Source: RGIG4608 sp045635885 (GTDB taxonomy: Bacteria > Bacillota > Clostridia > Oscillospirales > CAG-272). Taken from it: DNA of 64,000 bases. The stretch lies in assembly GCA_045635885.1 (NCBI GenBank), contig JAZTWO010000076.1:104838-168837 (forward strand). Direction: 5' to 3'. The position numbers and the translations under genes are program-made. The notes beneath the pieces were generated by a model. The model made no database searches. It had not been told where the DNA came from and saw only the letters and a list, made by a program, of their open reading frames with translations. Shown here piece after piece: positions 24,098 to 32,714 of the stretch; within the stretch, counting starts at the first letter, position 1, and each line of letters begins with the position of its first letter.

Positions 24098-25513
24098 TTG
24101 AATACAAAATTTTTGCCTAAAGAAGATATTGAAAAACAATTAAATTATATAGCTCAAATAAAAGCAGAAAATGATATTTTCGTTCAAGAAAACGGATTTC
24201 GACGTGGTGCTTTTGTAATGACATTTGGATGCCAACAAAACGAAGCGGATAGCGAAAAAATAGCAGGTATGGCAGAAGCTATGGGATATGAAATTTTGTC
24301 ATCTCCCGAAAAAGCTTATTTGATAGTTGTTAATACTTGTGCAATTCGTGAGCATGCTGAATTAAAGGCGCTTTCAACTATTGGGCAATATAAGCATATA
24401 AAACAAAAAAATCCTGAGCTTGTAATTGCAGTGTGCGGTTGTATGGTTACACAGGAGCATAGAGTTAATGATATAAAATTTAAATATCCCTATGTTGATT
24501 TTGTCTTTTCAACTGCTGCCATTCATAAGCTGCCCCAATTGTTAAGTGAAAAAATCAAAAAGAATAAAAGAATATATTGTACAGACGATGAATATTGCGT
24601 GGCAGAGGGAATCCCTGTTCGACGTGAAAGCAACTATCGTGCTTGGGTTTCTATTATGTATGGATGCAATAACTTCTGTACATATTGCATTGTTCCATAT
24701 GTAAGAGGAAGAGAAAGAAGCCGCAAAAAAGAAGATATTATTGCCGAAGTGAGAGCGCTTGTTCTTGAGGGATATAAGGATATAACTCTACTTGGTCAAA
24801 ATGTTAACTCCTATGGAAAGGATTTGGGCGTTGACTATGATTTTGCAGATCTTCTTGAAGAGCTTGCAAATATTGAAGGTGATTTTCTTCTTCACTTTAT
24901 GACAAGTCATCCCAAGGACGCAACCAAAAAGCTTGTTGATGTTATTGCAAATAACAAAAATATAGCAAAACAATTCCACTTGCCCTTGCAGTCAGGGAGT
25001 GATAAGGTGCTTAAAAGCATGAACCGTCATTATCAACTTGATAGATATTTGGACATAGTTGAATATATGAAAAATAAAATACCCGACATAGTTATTACCA
25101 CTGATATTATAGTGGGATTTCCGGGTGAAACCGAAGAAGATTTTGAAGGTACGCTTGAGGCATTGCGTAAGGTGAGATACGATATGATTTATTCATTCAT
25201 TTACTCACCACGAAATGGTACACCTGCCGCAAAAATGGAAAATCAAGTGCCTGCAGGTGTTCAATCAGAGCGTTTTTCAAGATTGCTTAATTTGCAAAAT
25301 GAAATTGCTTATGAAATTAATCAAAAGCATTTGGGACAAACTATTCGTGTTCTTTGCGATGGTCCAAGCAAAAACAATCCCGACGTTATGTGTGGCAGAA
25401 CTGAGGGGAATAAGATAGTTTTGTTTGACGGTACACCTGATCAAACAGGTAAATATTTGAATATTAAAATAACAAAATGTGAAACTTTTGCCTTGATAGG
25501 CGATATTGTTTAA
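24098..25513 (+). CDS. miaB: tRNA-2-methylthio-N6-dimethylallyladenosine synthase
   Basis: Radical-SAM methylthiotransferase modifying A37 of tRNAs reading UNN codons. About 471 residues: N-terminal UPF0004 domain with TFGCQQNEADSE (about 45-56), NTCAIREHAE and CGCMVTQE supplying the three auxiliary-cluster cysteines; the radical-SAM motif CNNFCTYCIVPYVRGRERSR (about 188-207); and a C-terminal TRAM domain. The TTG at 24098 has GGAGAGG six bases upstream; the ATG at 24083, used in many predictions, would overlap that site and has no ribosome binding site of its own. It is first in a conserved operon with ricA, mutS, mutL and tgt. Confidence 0.92.
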   Translation: MNTKFLPKEDIEKQLNYIAQIKAENDIFVQENGFRRGAFVMTFGCQQNEADSEKIAGMAEAMGYEILSSPEKAYLIVVNTCAIREHAELKALSTIGQYKHIKQKNPELVIAVCGCMVTQEHRVNDIKFKYPYVDFVFSTAAIHKLPQLLSEKIKKNKRIYCTDDEYCVAEGIPVRRESNYRAWVSIMYGCNNFCTYCIVPYVRGRERSRKKEDIIAEVRALVLEGYKDITLLGQNVNSYGKDLGVDYDFADLLEELANIEGDFLLHFMTSHPKDATKKLVDVIANNKNIAKQFHLPLQSGSDKVLKSMNRHYQLDRYLDIVEYMKNKIPDIVITTDIIVGFPGETEEDFEGTLEALRKVRYDMIYSFIYSPRNGTPAAKMENQVPAGVQSERFSRLLNLQNEIAYEINQKHLGQTIRVLCDGPSKNNPDVMCGRTEGNKIVLFDGTPDQTGKYLNIKITKCETFALIGDIV

Positions 25514-25522
25514 GGAGATATT

Positions 25523-25915
25523 ATGGAAATTTTTGAACTTGCTAAACAGCTTGGTGAAGCTATTAAAAAAGACAAGAGACTTATTGAATTTGAAGAAGCT
25601 AAAAAAGATTATGAAAATGACGTTGAGCTTCAAAACGCTATTAAAGAATATGAAGTTCAGCAGCAGGCGCTTCAATGTGAAATGCTTAAAGAGGATAAAG
25701 ATGGCGTAACTATTGATGCTATTAATGAAAGAATTAATGAGTTGTATGAAGCAATCGTTACAAACGCATCCTTCCTTCATTTGAATCAAATTCAGGTTGA
25801 AGTTAACGACCTTATGAACGAAGTTAACAATACAATCACTTGTGCAATTACAGGTGAAGACCCCAAATCCGCTTGCACGCATAACTGTGCAACATGTCAC
25901 TCACAGTGCCATTAA
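25523..25915 (+). CDS. ricA: YlbF/YmcA-family protein (RicA-like) with cysteine-rich tail
   Basis: 130 residues, mostly helical (PF06133-like, about 1-105). Synteny directly behind miaB and ahead of mutS-mutL matches ymcA (ricA) in Bacillus, whose product joins RicF and RicT to control RNase Y-dependent mRNA maturation and to influence sporulation, competence and biofilm. The last 20 residues hold five cysteines in the order ACTHNCATCHSQC plus terminal His, suggesting a metal or iron-sulfur ligand set; the Bacillus complex carries iron-sulfur clusters. It starts 9 bases after miaB with GGAGA upstream. Alternative: a generic YlbF-like regulator of unknown action. Confidence 0.82.
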   Translation: MEIFELAKQLGEAIKKDKRLIEFEEAKKDYENDVELQNAIKEYEVQQQALQCEMLKEDKDGVTIDAINERINELYEAIVTNASFLHLNQIQVEVNDLMNEVNNTITCAITGEDPKSACTHNCATCHSQCH

Positions 25916-25950
25916 TTTACTAAATATTTTCAGATAAGGAGAGCTTTTCC

Positions 25951-28536
25951 ATGACACCAATGATGGAGCAATACTTCGAAATAAAAAATAAATATAAGGA
26001 CTTTTTGCTCTTTTACCGTCTTGGTGATTTCTATGAGATGTTCTTTGATGATGCAATTCTTGCATCTCGTGAGCTTGAATTAACTCTCACGGGCAGAGAT
26101 TGCGGAGAAGAGGAACGTGCGCCAATGTGCGGTGTTCCTTACCATAGTTCAGAAACATACATAGGCAGACTTATAGAAAAGGGATACAAAGTGGCAATTT
26201 GCGAGCAAATGGAAGACCCAGCACTTGCAAAGGGACTTGTTCGCCGTGATGTAACAAGAATTGTTACTCCGGGTACTTTGATAGAGTCTAATTTACTTAA
26301 CGAAAACAAAAATAATTATCTTTGTGCAATTAATTTTGAAGCAGAAGAAATAGGTGTTGCATTTGCTGATGTGTCAACAGGACAAGCATTTGCCACATCT
26401 TTTTCGGGCAAAGAGATGTATTCTAAACTCAATACCGAATTGTCAACATATATGCCAAGTGAAATTATCACTAATATTTTCCTTGACACAATTAATGACA
26501 AGGGTAAATTTATAAAAGAACGTGTTTCTTCTCTTGTTTCTGATAATCAGGCTTTTCGTTTTGATTATTATAGCGCATATGATATTCTTCGCACTTCATT
26601 TGAAAGTGAAAGAAGTGCATGGGATGGCAAAAAGGCAATAATTTGTGCAATTGGCGCACTTATGAATTATCTTGCAGAAATGCAAAAAACGGATAATACA
26701 AACATAAAGGACCTTAGAATTTATACTACTGGTCAATTTATGGAAATTGATGTCAATTCAAGAAGAAACCTTGAGCTTTGTGAAACAATGCGCACTAAGG
26801 AAAAGAGGGGCTCGCTTTTGTGGGTTCTTGATAAAACCAAAACTGCTCCCGGCGCAAGACTTTTGCGTCAATGGGTAGAGCATCCTTTGTTAAAATCATC
26901 ATTAATTTTGAAAAGACAAAGTGCCGTTGAAGAGTTGTATAACGATTTTATTAAACGTCAGGAGCTTGAAAGCTTGTTAAATAACGTTCTCGATTTGGAA
27001 AGACTTTTAACTAAAATTGTTTATGGAACAGCAAACGGAAAGGATCTTAGGGCGGTTTGTAATACAATATCCGTATTCCCTGAAATTAAGACTTTGATTT
27101 CTGACTGTGAAAGTGAAGAGCTTAAAAAGGTTTATGCTAATTTCGATACACTCTCAGATATATACAATCTAATACAAAAATCCATTCGAGAGGATGCACC
27201 TTTCTCTGTAAGAGATGGTGGTATAATTCTTGAGGGATATAGCCAAGAAGTTGATAATCTTCGCTCTGTAATGACTGATGGACATCTTTGGATTGAAAAC
27301 ATTGCGCAGACCGAAAGAGAAGCAACGGGTATAAAAACCCTTAAAATTAATTACAACAAGGTTTTTGGATATTATATTGAAGTAACAAAATCTTTGATAA
27401 ATCTTGTTCCTGACAGATATATTAGAAAACAAACCTTGTCAAACTGCGAAAGATATATAACGCAAGAACTTAAGGATGTTGAATCAACAATTCTTGGTGC
27501 TGCAGATAAGGTTTGCGCACTTGAATATAATCTTTTCCAAGATATAAGACAAAAAATCGCCGAAGAAAGCGAAAGAATAAGAAAAACTGCAACCCTTGTA
27601 GCTACTATCGACGTGTATAATAGTCTTGCGAGCGTGGCTGCAAAAAATAACTTTATTAAACCTGAAATTGATGATAGCAATGTTATTGATATAAAGGATG
27701 GCAGACATCCCGTTGTTGAACAATTTGTAAAGGATACATATTTTGTACCCAACGACGTTTATCTTGACACTGAAGCTAATCGACTTATGTTAATAACCGG
27801 TCCTAATATGGCGGGTAAATCAACGTATATGAGACAGGTTGCTTTGATTGTTGTTATGGCTCAAATAGGTTCATTTGTTCCTGCATCAGATGCAAGAATT
27901 GGTATTGTTGATAAAGTGTTTACCCGTGTTGGAGCTTCTGATGATTTGGCATCGGGTCAATCAACATTTATGCTTGAAATGAATGAGGTTGCATACATTC
28001 TTCGCAATGCAACAAATAAGAGTTTAATTATTTATGACGAAGTTGGTAGAGGTACATCAACATTTGATGGTATGAGTATTGCAAGAGCAATAATTGAATA
28101 TACCAATGGTAAAAAAATTGGTGCAAAGACACTTTTTGCAACGCATTATCACGAATTAACTTCAATGGAAGATGAATTTGTTGGTATTGTAAACTATAAC
28201 ATAGCCGCTAAAAAGCGAGGGGATGACATCATTTTCTTGCGCAAAATCATTAGAGGATCTACTGATGATAGCTATGGTATTGAGGTTGCAAAGCTTGCGG
28301 GATTGCCCAATGAGGTTATTAAACGTGCAAAAGAAATCCTTGCAACCGTTGAAAAAACTTCTCGTACATTAACAACGTCAAATTCTAATATTGTAGAAGA
28401 AAAAGAATCTTTGATAACTTTTGAGGAAATTACTGAAAAATCTGTTATTGAAGATATACGCAAAGCAGATGTCAATACAATGACACCTGTTGAAGCAATG
28501 AATTTATTGTTTGAGTTGAGTAATCGACTTAAATGA
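25951..28536 (+). CDS. mutS: DNA mismatch repair protein MutS
   Basis: Mismatch-recognition ATPase of 861 residues. The N-terminal mismatch-binding domain has the GDFYEM motif with F27-x-E29. Connector, core and clamp regions follow, then the ATPase with Walker A GPNMAGKST (617-625), DLASGQSTFMLEM, the Walker B stretch IIYDEVGRGTSTFDG, and the C-terminal helical region. It is coupled to MutL by a four-base start/stop overlap of an alternative frame and by close spacing, and sits in the conserved operon with miaB and ricA. Confidence 0.96.
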   Translation: MTPMMEQYFEIKNKYKDFLLFYRLGDFYEMFFDDAILASRELELTLTGRDCGEEERAPMCGVPYHSSETYIGRLIEKGYKVAICEQMEDPALAKGLVRRDVTRIVTPGTLIESNLLNENKNNYLCAINFEAEEIGVAFADVSTGQAFATSFSGKEMYSKLNTELSTYMPSEIITNIFLDTINDKGKFIKERVSSLVSDNQAFRFDYYSAYDILRTSFESERSAWDGKKAIICAIGALMNYLAEMQKTDNTNIKDLRIYTTGQFMEIDVNSRRNLELCETMRTKEKRGSLLWVLDKTKTAPGARLLRQWVEHPLLKSSLILKRQSAVEELYNDFIKRQELESLLNNVLDLERLLTKIVYGTANGKDLRAVCNTISVFPEIKTLISDCESEELKKVYANFDTLSDIYNLIQKSIREDAPFSVRDGGIILEGYSQEVDNLRSVMTDGHLWIENIAQTEREATGIKTLKINYNKVFGYYIEVTKSLINLVPDRYIRKQTLSNCERYITQELKDVESTILGAADKVCALEYNLFQDIRQKIAEESERIRKTATLVATIDVYNSLASVAAKNNFIKPEIDDSNVIDIKDGRHPVVEQFVKDTYFVPNDVYLDTEANRLMLITGPNMAGKSTYMRQVALIVVMAQIGSFVPASDARIGIVDKVFTRVGASDDLASGQSTFMLEMNEVAYILRNATNKSLIIYDEVGRGTSTFDGMSIARAIIEYTNGKKIGAKTLFATHYHELTSMEDEFVGIVNYNIAAKKRGDDIIFLRKIIRGSTDDSYGIEVAKLAGLPNEVIKRAKEILATVEKTSRTLTTSNSNIVEEKESLITFEEITEKSVIEDIRKADVNTMTPVEAMNLLFELSNRLK

Positions 28537-28550
28537 GGAAAGGAATGACT

Positions 28551-30584
28551 ATGGGAAAAATTAATGTATTATCTTTTGCGGTTGCCAATTTAATTGCGGC
28601 AGGCGAAGTTGTTGATAGACCTTCATCAGTAATTAAAGAGCTTCTTGAAAACTCAATAGACTCAGGTGCAAAGCAGATAACCGTTGAAATTAAAAACGGC
28701 GGTATTACATATATGCGTGTTTCTGATAACGGATGTGGAATTGATGCTGAAGATTTGCCCATAGCCATTAAGCGTCACGCTACAAGTAAGATCAAAACAT
28801 CCGACGATTTGATGAAAATTCTTACTCTTGGCTTCAGAGGTGAGGCACTTGCAGCTATTGCATCTGTTTCCGACCTTCGTATTATTTCTAAACCTGAATA
28901 TGCAACCTACGGTGCAATGATTGAATCTCACGGTGGCGAAATTGTAGAATATTCAGAGCAGGCGGCAAGAAATGGTACAACAGTTATTGTTGAAAATTTA
29001 TTTGCCAATATTCCTGCAAGAAGAAAATTCTTGAAACGAGATGCAACCGAGGGAAGTGCAATAGCTACAATTATTGAGAAAATAGCTCTTTCCCATCCTG
29101 AAGTGGCATTTAGATTTATTTCAGATGGCAGTGTAAAGCTTGATACACCCGGTGACGGAAAGCTTGAAAACGTTATTTATATCGTTATGGGCAAGCAGAT
29201 GCAAAACGCAATGATTTACATTGATAGCACTATAAACGATATAAGAGTTGAGGGATATATCGGCCGTTCAGACGTAGTTAAATCAAATCGAAATTACCAA
29301 AACTTTTTTATCAATAATAGATATATTAAAAGTAAACTTGCAGTTGCTGCAATTGAACAGGCATTTACATCTTATTTGCCACCCGAAAAATTTCCTTGCT
29401 GCGTTTTAAACTTAACTATCAATCCTTCAACTGTTGATATTAACGTGCATCCAACAAAGCTCGAGGTTAAATTTGCTAACGAAAAGCCAGTTTTTGAAGC
29501 AATTTATCATTCTGTAAAAACTGCTCTTGAGGAAAATACTACTCGTCCTGAAATTTCTATTGGTTCGGCAAATAACAATACTTTTTCAAGAATGTCTTCC
29601 GAGCAATTTAAAACTATTGCCGAACAAAGACCAGTTTCCCATGCGTTTGCTCCAATTGTGGATTCTCCAAATAAAGATAAAGCTGAGCAAATTAAATATA
29701 CTGATATGCCTGCTATAATTCCTGTGGAAGATATTAACTCTTCCACCCCTATAACAGAAACGTCCGAAATTAAAGACGATATTCCAAATGAGGCATATCA
29801 AATTCAAGCAGAATTTGAAAAGCTCACCGACGAAGAGTTTGTTAAATTGCCCCCAAATAAGGTAATGGAATATCATAATAATTATCTTCAATATTTTCAT
29901 GTGCCAAGTGAACACGACGAGGATTGGGAAGCTGGGTATGGTCATGAAGAAGAAATTAAAGAGAACGACAATACAAAAAATGAGATTTCCAAACCTTCGG
30001 CAATTCCTGTTTACCGAATTGTTGGTGAAGTGTTTAACTCATATGTAATTGTTGAAAAAGACGATAAAGCTTTGATAATTGATAAGCATGCAGCACACGA
30101 AAGAATTATTTTTGAGAAGAATAAAGAGATGATGAAATCTAAAGAGCCGTCCTCTCAGCTGTTAATTTCTCCCGTTGAAATAGTTCTCACCTCTGCAGAA
30201 ATGGCAGTGATTAACGATTATCTTGAAGATTTTGAAAAACTGGGCTTTAAATTATCGCCTAAAAAATATAGTGTGCTTATTTATTCTATACCCACAGAGC
30301 TTTCTTCTTGTGATGTGCAGGATACTATTTCCACAATGGTTACAAGAATAAAAGACGGACTTGGAAACGCAAAATTAACAAGAGACATCCTTTTTGAAAA
30401 AGCGCTTTATCAGGCGTCTTGCAAGGCGGCAATAAAAGCTGGTAGAGAATATGTTGAAGCACATACTGAATGGATTGTAGAGCAATTAATGAAGATTCCT
30501 GATATTACATTCTGCCCCCATGGAAGACCTGTGGCTATGGAACTGTCAAAAAAGAATCTTGATAATCAATTTGAAAGAACATAA
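28551..30584 (+). CDS. mutL: DNA mismatch repair endonuclease MutL
   Basis: 677 residues from the ATG at 28551 (AAAGGA six bases upstream; ATGs at 28533 and 28545 are earlier in frame). N-terminal GHKL ATPase domain (about 1-330) with the IAAGEVVDRPSSVIKELLENS motif split over residues 14-34, DNGCGID and GFRGEALA. A long low-complexity linker (about 340-480) joins the C-terminal dimerisation domain, which has IDKHAAHERIIFE (the DxHAxxERxxxE endonuclease motif) and CPHGRP. So this is the strand-nicking type of MutL used by bacteria lacking MutH. Confidence 0.95.
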   Translation: MGKINVLSFAVANLIAAGEVVDRPSSVIKELLENSIDSGAKQITVEIKNGGITYMRVSDNGCGIDAEDLPIAIKRHATSKIKTSDDLMKILTLGFRGEALAAIASVSDLRIISKPEYATYGAMIESHGGEIVEYSEQAARNGTTVIVENLFANIPARRKFLKRDATEGSAIATIIEKIALSHPEVAFRFISDGSVKLDTPGDGKLENVIYIVMGKQMQNAMIYIDSTINDIRVEGYIGRSDVVKSNRNYQNFFINNRYIKSKLAVAAIEQAFTSYLPPEKFPCCVLNLTINPSTVDINVHPTKLEVKFANEKPVFEAIYHSVKTALEENTTRPEISIGSANNNTFSRMSSEQFKTIAEQRPVSHAFAPIVDSPNKDKAEQIKYTDMPAIIPVEDINSSTPITETSEIKDDIPNEAYQIQAEFEKLTDEEFVKLPPNKVMEYHNNYLQYFHVPSEHDEDWEAGYGHEEEIKENDNTKNEISKPSAIPVYRIVGEVFNSYVIVEKDDKALIIDKHAAHERIIFEKNKEMMKSKEPSSQLLISPVEIVLTSAEMAVINDYLEDFEKLGFKLSPKKYSVLIYSIPTELSSCDVQDTISTMVTRIKDGLGNAKLTRDILFEKALYQASCKAAIKAGREYVEAHTEWIVEQLMKIPDITFCPHGRPVAMELSKKNLDNQFERT

Positions 30585-30604
30585 CAAATATTGAAAGGGT
30601 AATT

Positions 30605-31750
30605 ATGAGCAAAAATTTTGAATTGTTAAAAACCGAAGGGCGTGCAAGACGTGGAATTTTGCATACCGTTCATGGTGATATACAAACCCCGGTGTTTATG
30701 AATGTTGGAACATGTGCCGCAATTAAGGGTGGTGTGTCAACAATGGATCTTAGAGAACTTAAGTGTCAAGTTGAGCTTTCTAATACATATCATCTTCATG
30801 TAAGACCCGGTGATAGATTGATTAAGGAAATGGGCGGGATTCATAAATTTTTTAATTGGGATAAGCCAGTTCTTACAGATAGTGGAGGATTTCAGGTGTT
30901 CTCACTTGCTTCACTTCGAAAAATTTCTGAAGAAGGCGTTCAGTTTGCTTCCCATGTGGATGGCAGAAGAATTTTTATGGGTCCTGAAGAGAGCATGCAA
31001 ATTCAGTCAAATCTTGCGTCAACAATTGCAATGGCATTTGACGAATGCATTGAAAACCCTGCAGAATATGAATATGTTCAGCAATCCTGTGATCGAACAA
31101 CTCGTTGGCTTGTTAGATGTAAGGCAGAAATGCAGAGATTGAACTCCTTGCCTGATACAATTAATAAAAATCAGATGTTGTTTGGAATCAATCAGGGAAG
31201 TACATATGATGACCTCAGAATTAAACACATGCAAGAAATTGCAGAGCTTGATCTTGACGGTTATGCTATTGGTGGACTTGCGGTTGGTGAGTCAACTGAA
31301 GATATGTACCACATTATTGAGGTTGTTGAACCCTATATGCCGGTTGATAAGCCAAGATATCTTATGGGCGTTGGTACACCCTGTAATATTCTTGAAGCGG
31401 TTCATAGAGGAGTTGATTTCTTTGACTGTGTAATGCCTTCAAGAAATGCTCGCCACGGTAATCTCTTTACTTGGCACGGAAAAATGAATGTAATGAACGA
31501 GCAATATGCAAAAGACCCTCGTCCCTTCGATCAAGGTTGTGGATGCCCCGCATGTAAAAATTATAGCAGAGCATATATTCGTCATTTGATTAAGGCAAAA
31601 GAGGCACTTGGTATGCGTCTTGCCGTCGTGCATAACTTGTATTTCTATAACGAGTTAACAGAAAAAATTAGAGAAGCCATTGACGGCGGTTATTTTGAAG
31701 AATTCTATCAAAAATATCGCAATATTTTGGGCGAAAGACTTAAAGATTAA
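30605..31750 (+). CDS. tgt: tRNA-guanine transglycosylase (queuine tRNA-ribosyltransferase)
   Basis: Exchanges guanine-34 of tRNAs with GUN anticodons for preQ1, leading to queuosine. 381 residues. LTDSGGFQVFSL contains the first catalytic Asp; the SRNARHGN block follows the nucleophilic Asp region (FDCVMPSRNARHG). The zinc site is CGCPACKNYSRAYIRHL. It closes the miaB operon 20 bases after mutL; no queuosine precursor genes are adjacent. Confidence 0.96.
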   Translation: MSKNFELLKTEGRARRGILHTVHGDIQTPVFMNVGTCAAIKGGVSTMDLRELKCQVELSNTYHLHVRPGDRLIKEMGGIHKFFNWDKPVLTDSGGFQVFSLASLRKISEEGVQFASHVDGRRIFMGPEESMQIQSNLASTIAMAFDECIENPAEYEYVQQSCDRTTRWLVRCKAEMQRLNSLPDTINKNQMLFGINQGSTYDDLRIKHMQEIAELDLDGYAIGGLAVGESTEDMYHIIEVVEPYMPVDKPRYLMGVGTPCNILEAVHRGVDFFDCVMPSRNARHGNLFTWHGKMNVMNEQYAKDPRPFDQGCGCPACKNYSRAYIRHLIKAKEALGMRLAVVHNLYFYNELTEKIREAIDGGYFEEFYQKYRNILGERLKD

Positions 31751-31770
31751 ATAAAAAATTAAATTTGATA

Positions 31771-31799
31771 TTGAATTATTATAAGTTTTGTAGTATAAT
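31771..31799 (+). promoter_or_regulatory. sigma-A promoter for the LCP-like gene
   Basis: TTGAAT (31771-31776) and TATAAT (31794-31799), spacer 17, 30 bases before the start; AAAGGAGGAG lies between. Confidence 0.65.
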
Positions 31800-31828
31800 T
31801 CTTAAGTGTTTGAAAGGAGGAGTTATTT

Positions 31829-32659
31829 ATGAAAGTTAAATATCAAATATTTTGTAAATCATTCTTCCTCTCATTTATTATTTTTGCAGTTATTGCGGGA
31901 ATTGTTCTTACAAGCTTTTATGTTAAGGTTAATAAAATTGACCCTGTAAACAACGAATCAAATATAATGTTGGGAGTTGTTGATAATGACAAAATTGTTT
32001 CATTAAGTGTCATTAACTTAAATCCTGCTGAAAAAACAATCAAATTTTTGCCAATTCCCGATAAAACTTTGCTCTATAATAACGATAACGTTCTTTTGCA
32101 AGATTTGTATAACAAAAATAATACACAAAATTTGCAAAACGTTGTTGAAAAACTTATTGGAGCTAAAATAGATAGATATTTGTTCATTTCTGTTGATGGT
32201 GTTGCAAACTTAACAAATCAAATGCTTGCAAAAGATAATACTCAACTTTTATGTCAGATTCTTTACAAATTTAGCTATAATGGAGCAGAATATTCAAGCT
32301 ATTGTACTATAGATAGCGGAGAAGTTGCAAAAGCAATGTTTTTATCAAGCTCTTATAGTTCAAGCGAAAACGTTTCATTTGCAGATGTGGGTATTAAATT
32401 TGTGCAGTCATTATTTAGTGCCTATGCAAAACCATCTTCTGCAGAAAAATTGGCTAATGTATTAAATTCAACGGAACTTAAAAACCATATCAATACAAAT
32501 CTTAATAAAAAAGAAATTAATGCATATGGTGATTTGTTGTCTAAATGTGATAAATACTCTTTAACCGTGATAAATATAAGCGGTAAGAATATTTCAACAT
32601 CTTCAAGCTCATATTTCGTTCCGGATAATATCAATTCTGATAAAAATATTTTTAAATAA
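31829..32659 (+). CDS. Membrane-anchored LCP-like protein lacking catalytic arginine
   Basis: 276 residues. A single N-terminal membrane helix (about 11-34) is followed by an extracytoplasmic domain that resembles LytR-CpsA-Psr proteins: a strand segment NIMLGVVDNDKIVSLSVINL, then LPIPDKT where LCP enzymes have xIPRDT, and VEKLIGAKIDRYLFISVDG where LCPs have LLGxxIDxYVxVxxxG. In LCP glycopolymer ligases the Arg after Pro and further arginines bind the phospho-lipid; here the motif Arg is Asp. The C-terminal third is Ser-rich and does not match the rest of the domain. It is either a degenerate LCP or a structural relative. Its product may act at the cell wall. Confidence 0.5.
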   Translation: MKVKYQIFCKSFFLSFIIFAVIAGIVLTSFYVKVNKIDPVNNESNIMLGVVDNDKIVSLSVINLNPAEKTIKFLPIPDKTLLYNNDNVLLQDLYNKNNTQNLQNVVEKLIGAKIDRYLFISVDGVANLTNQMLAKDNTQLLCQILYKFSYNGAEYSSYCTIDSGEVAKAMFLSSSYSSSENVSFADVGIKFVQSLFSAYAKPSSAEKLANVLNSTELKNHINTNLNKKEINAYGDLLSKCDKYSLTVINISGKNISTSSSSYFVPDNINSDKNIFK

Positions 32660-32676
32660 ATATCAAATTATATCTT

Positions 32677-32696
32677 TTATGGCAAACCAGCCATAA
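32677..32696 (+). promoter_or_regulatory. Hairpin ahead of glyS
   Basis: TTATGGC (32677-32683) and GCCATAA (32690-32696) form a 7-bp stem with a 6-base loop, ending just before the GAAAGGTG ribosome binding site. It has no T tract and is not a T-box; a leader hairpin or weak terminator. Confidence 0.35.
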
Positions 32697-32714
32697 GGAA
32701 GAAAGGTGATTAAA

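Noticed and set aside
28533..28550. Earlier ATG starts of mutL at 28533 and 28545
   Set aside because: The AAAGGA site lies within or after them and is well spaced only for the ATG at 28551, where MutL homology begins.
32660..32714. T-box riboswitch ahead of glyS
   Set aside because: The gap is only 55 bases, with no T-box sequence or specifier stem.
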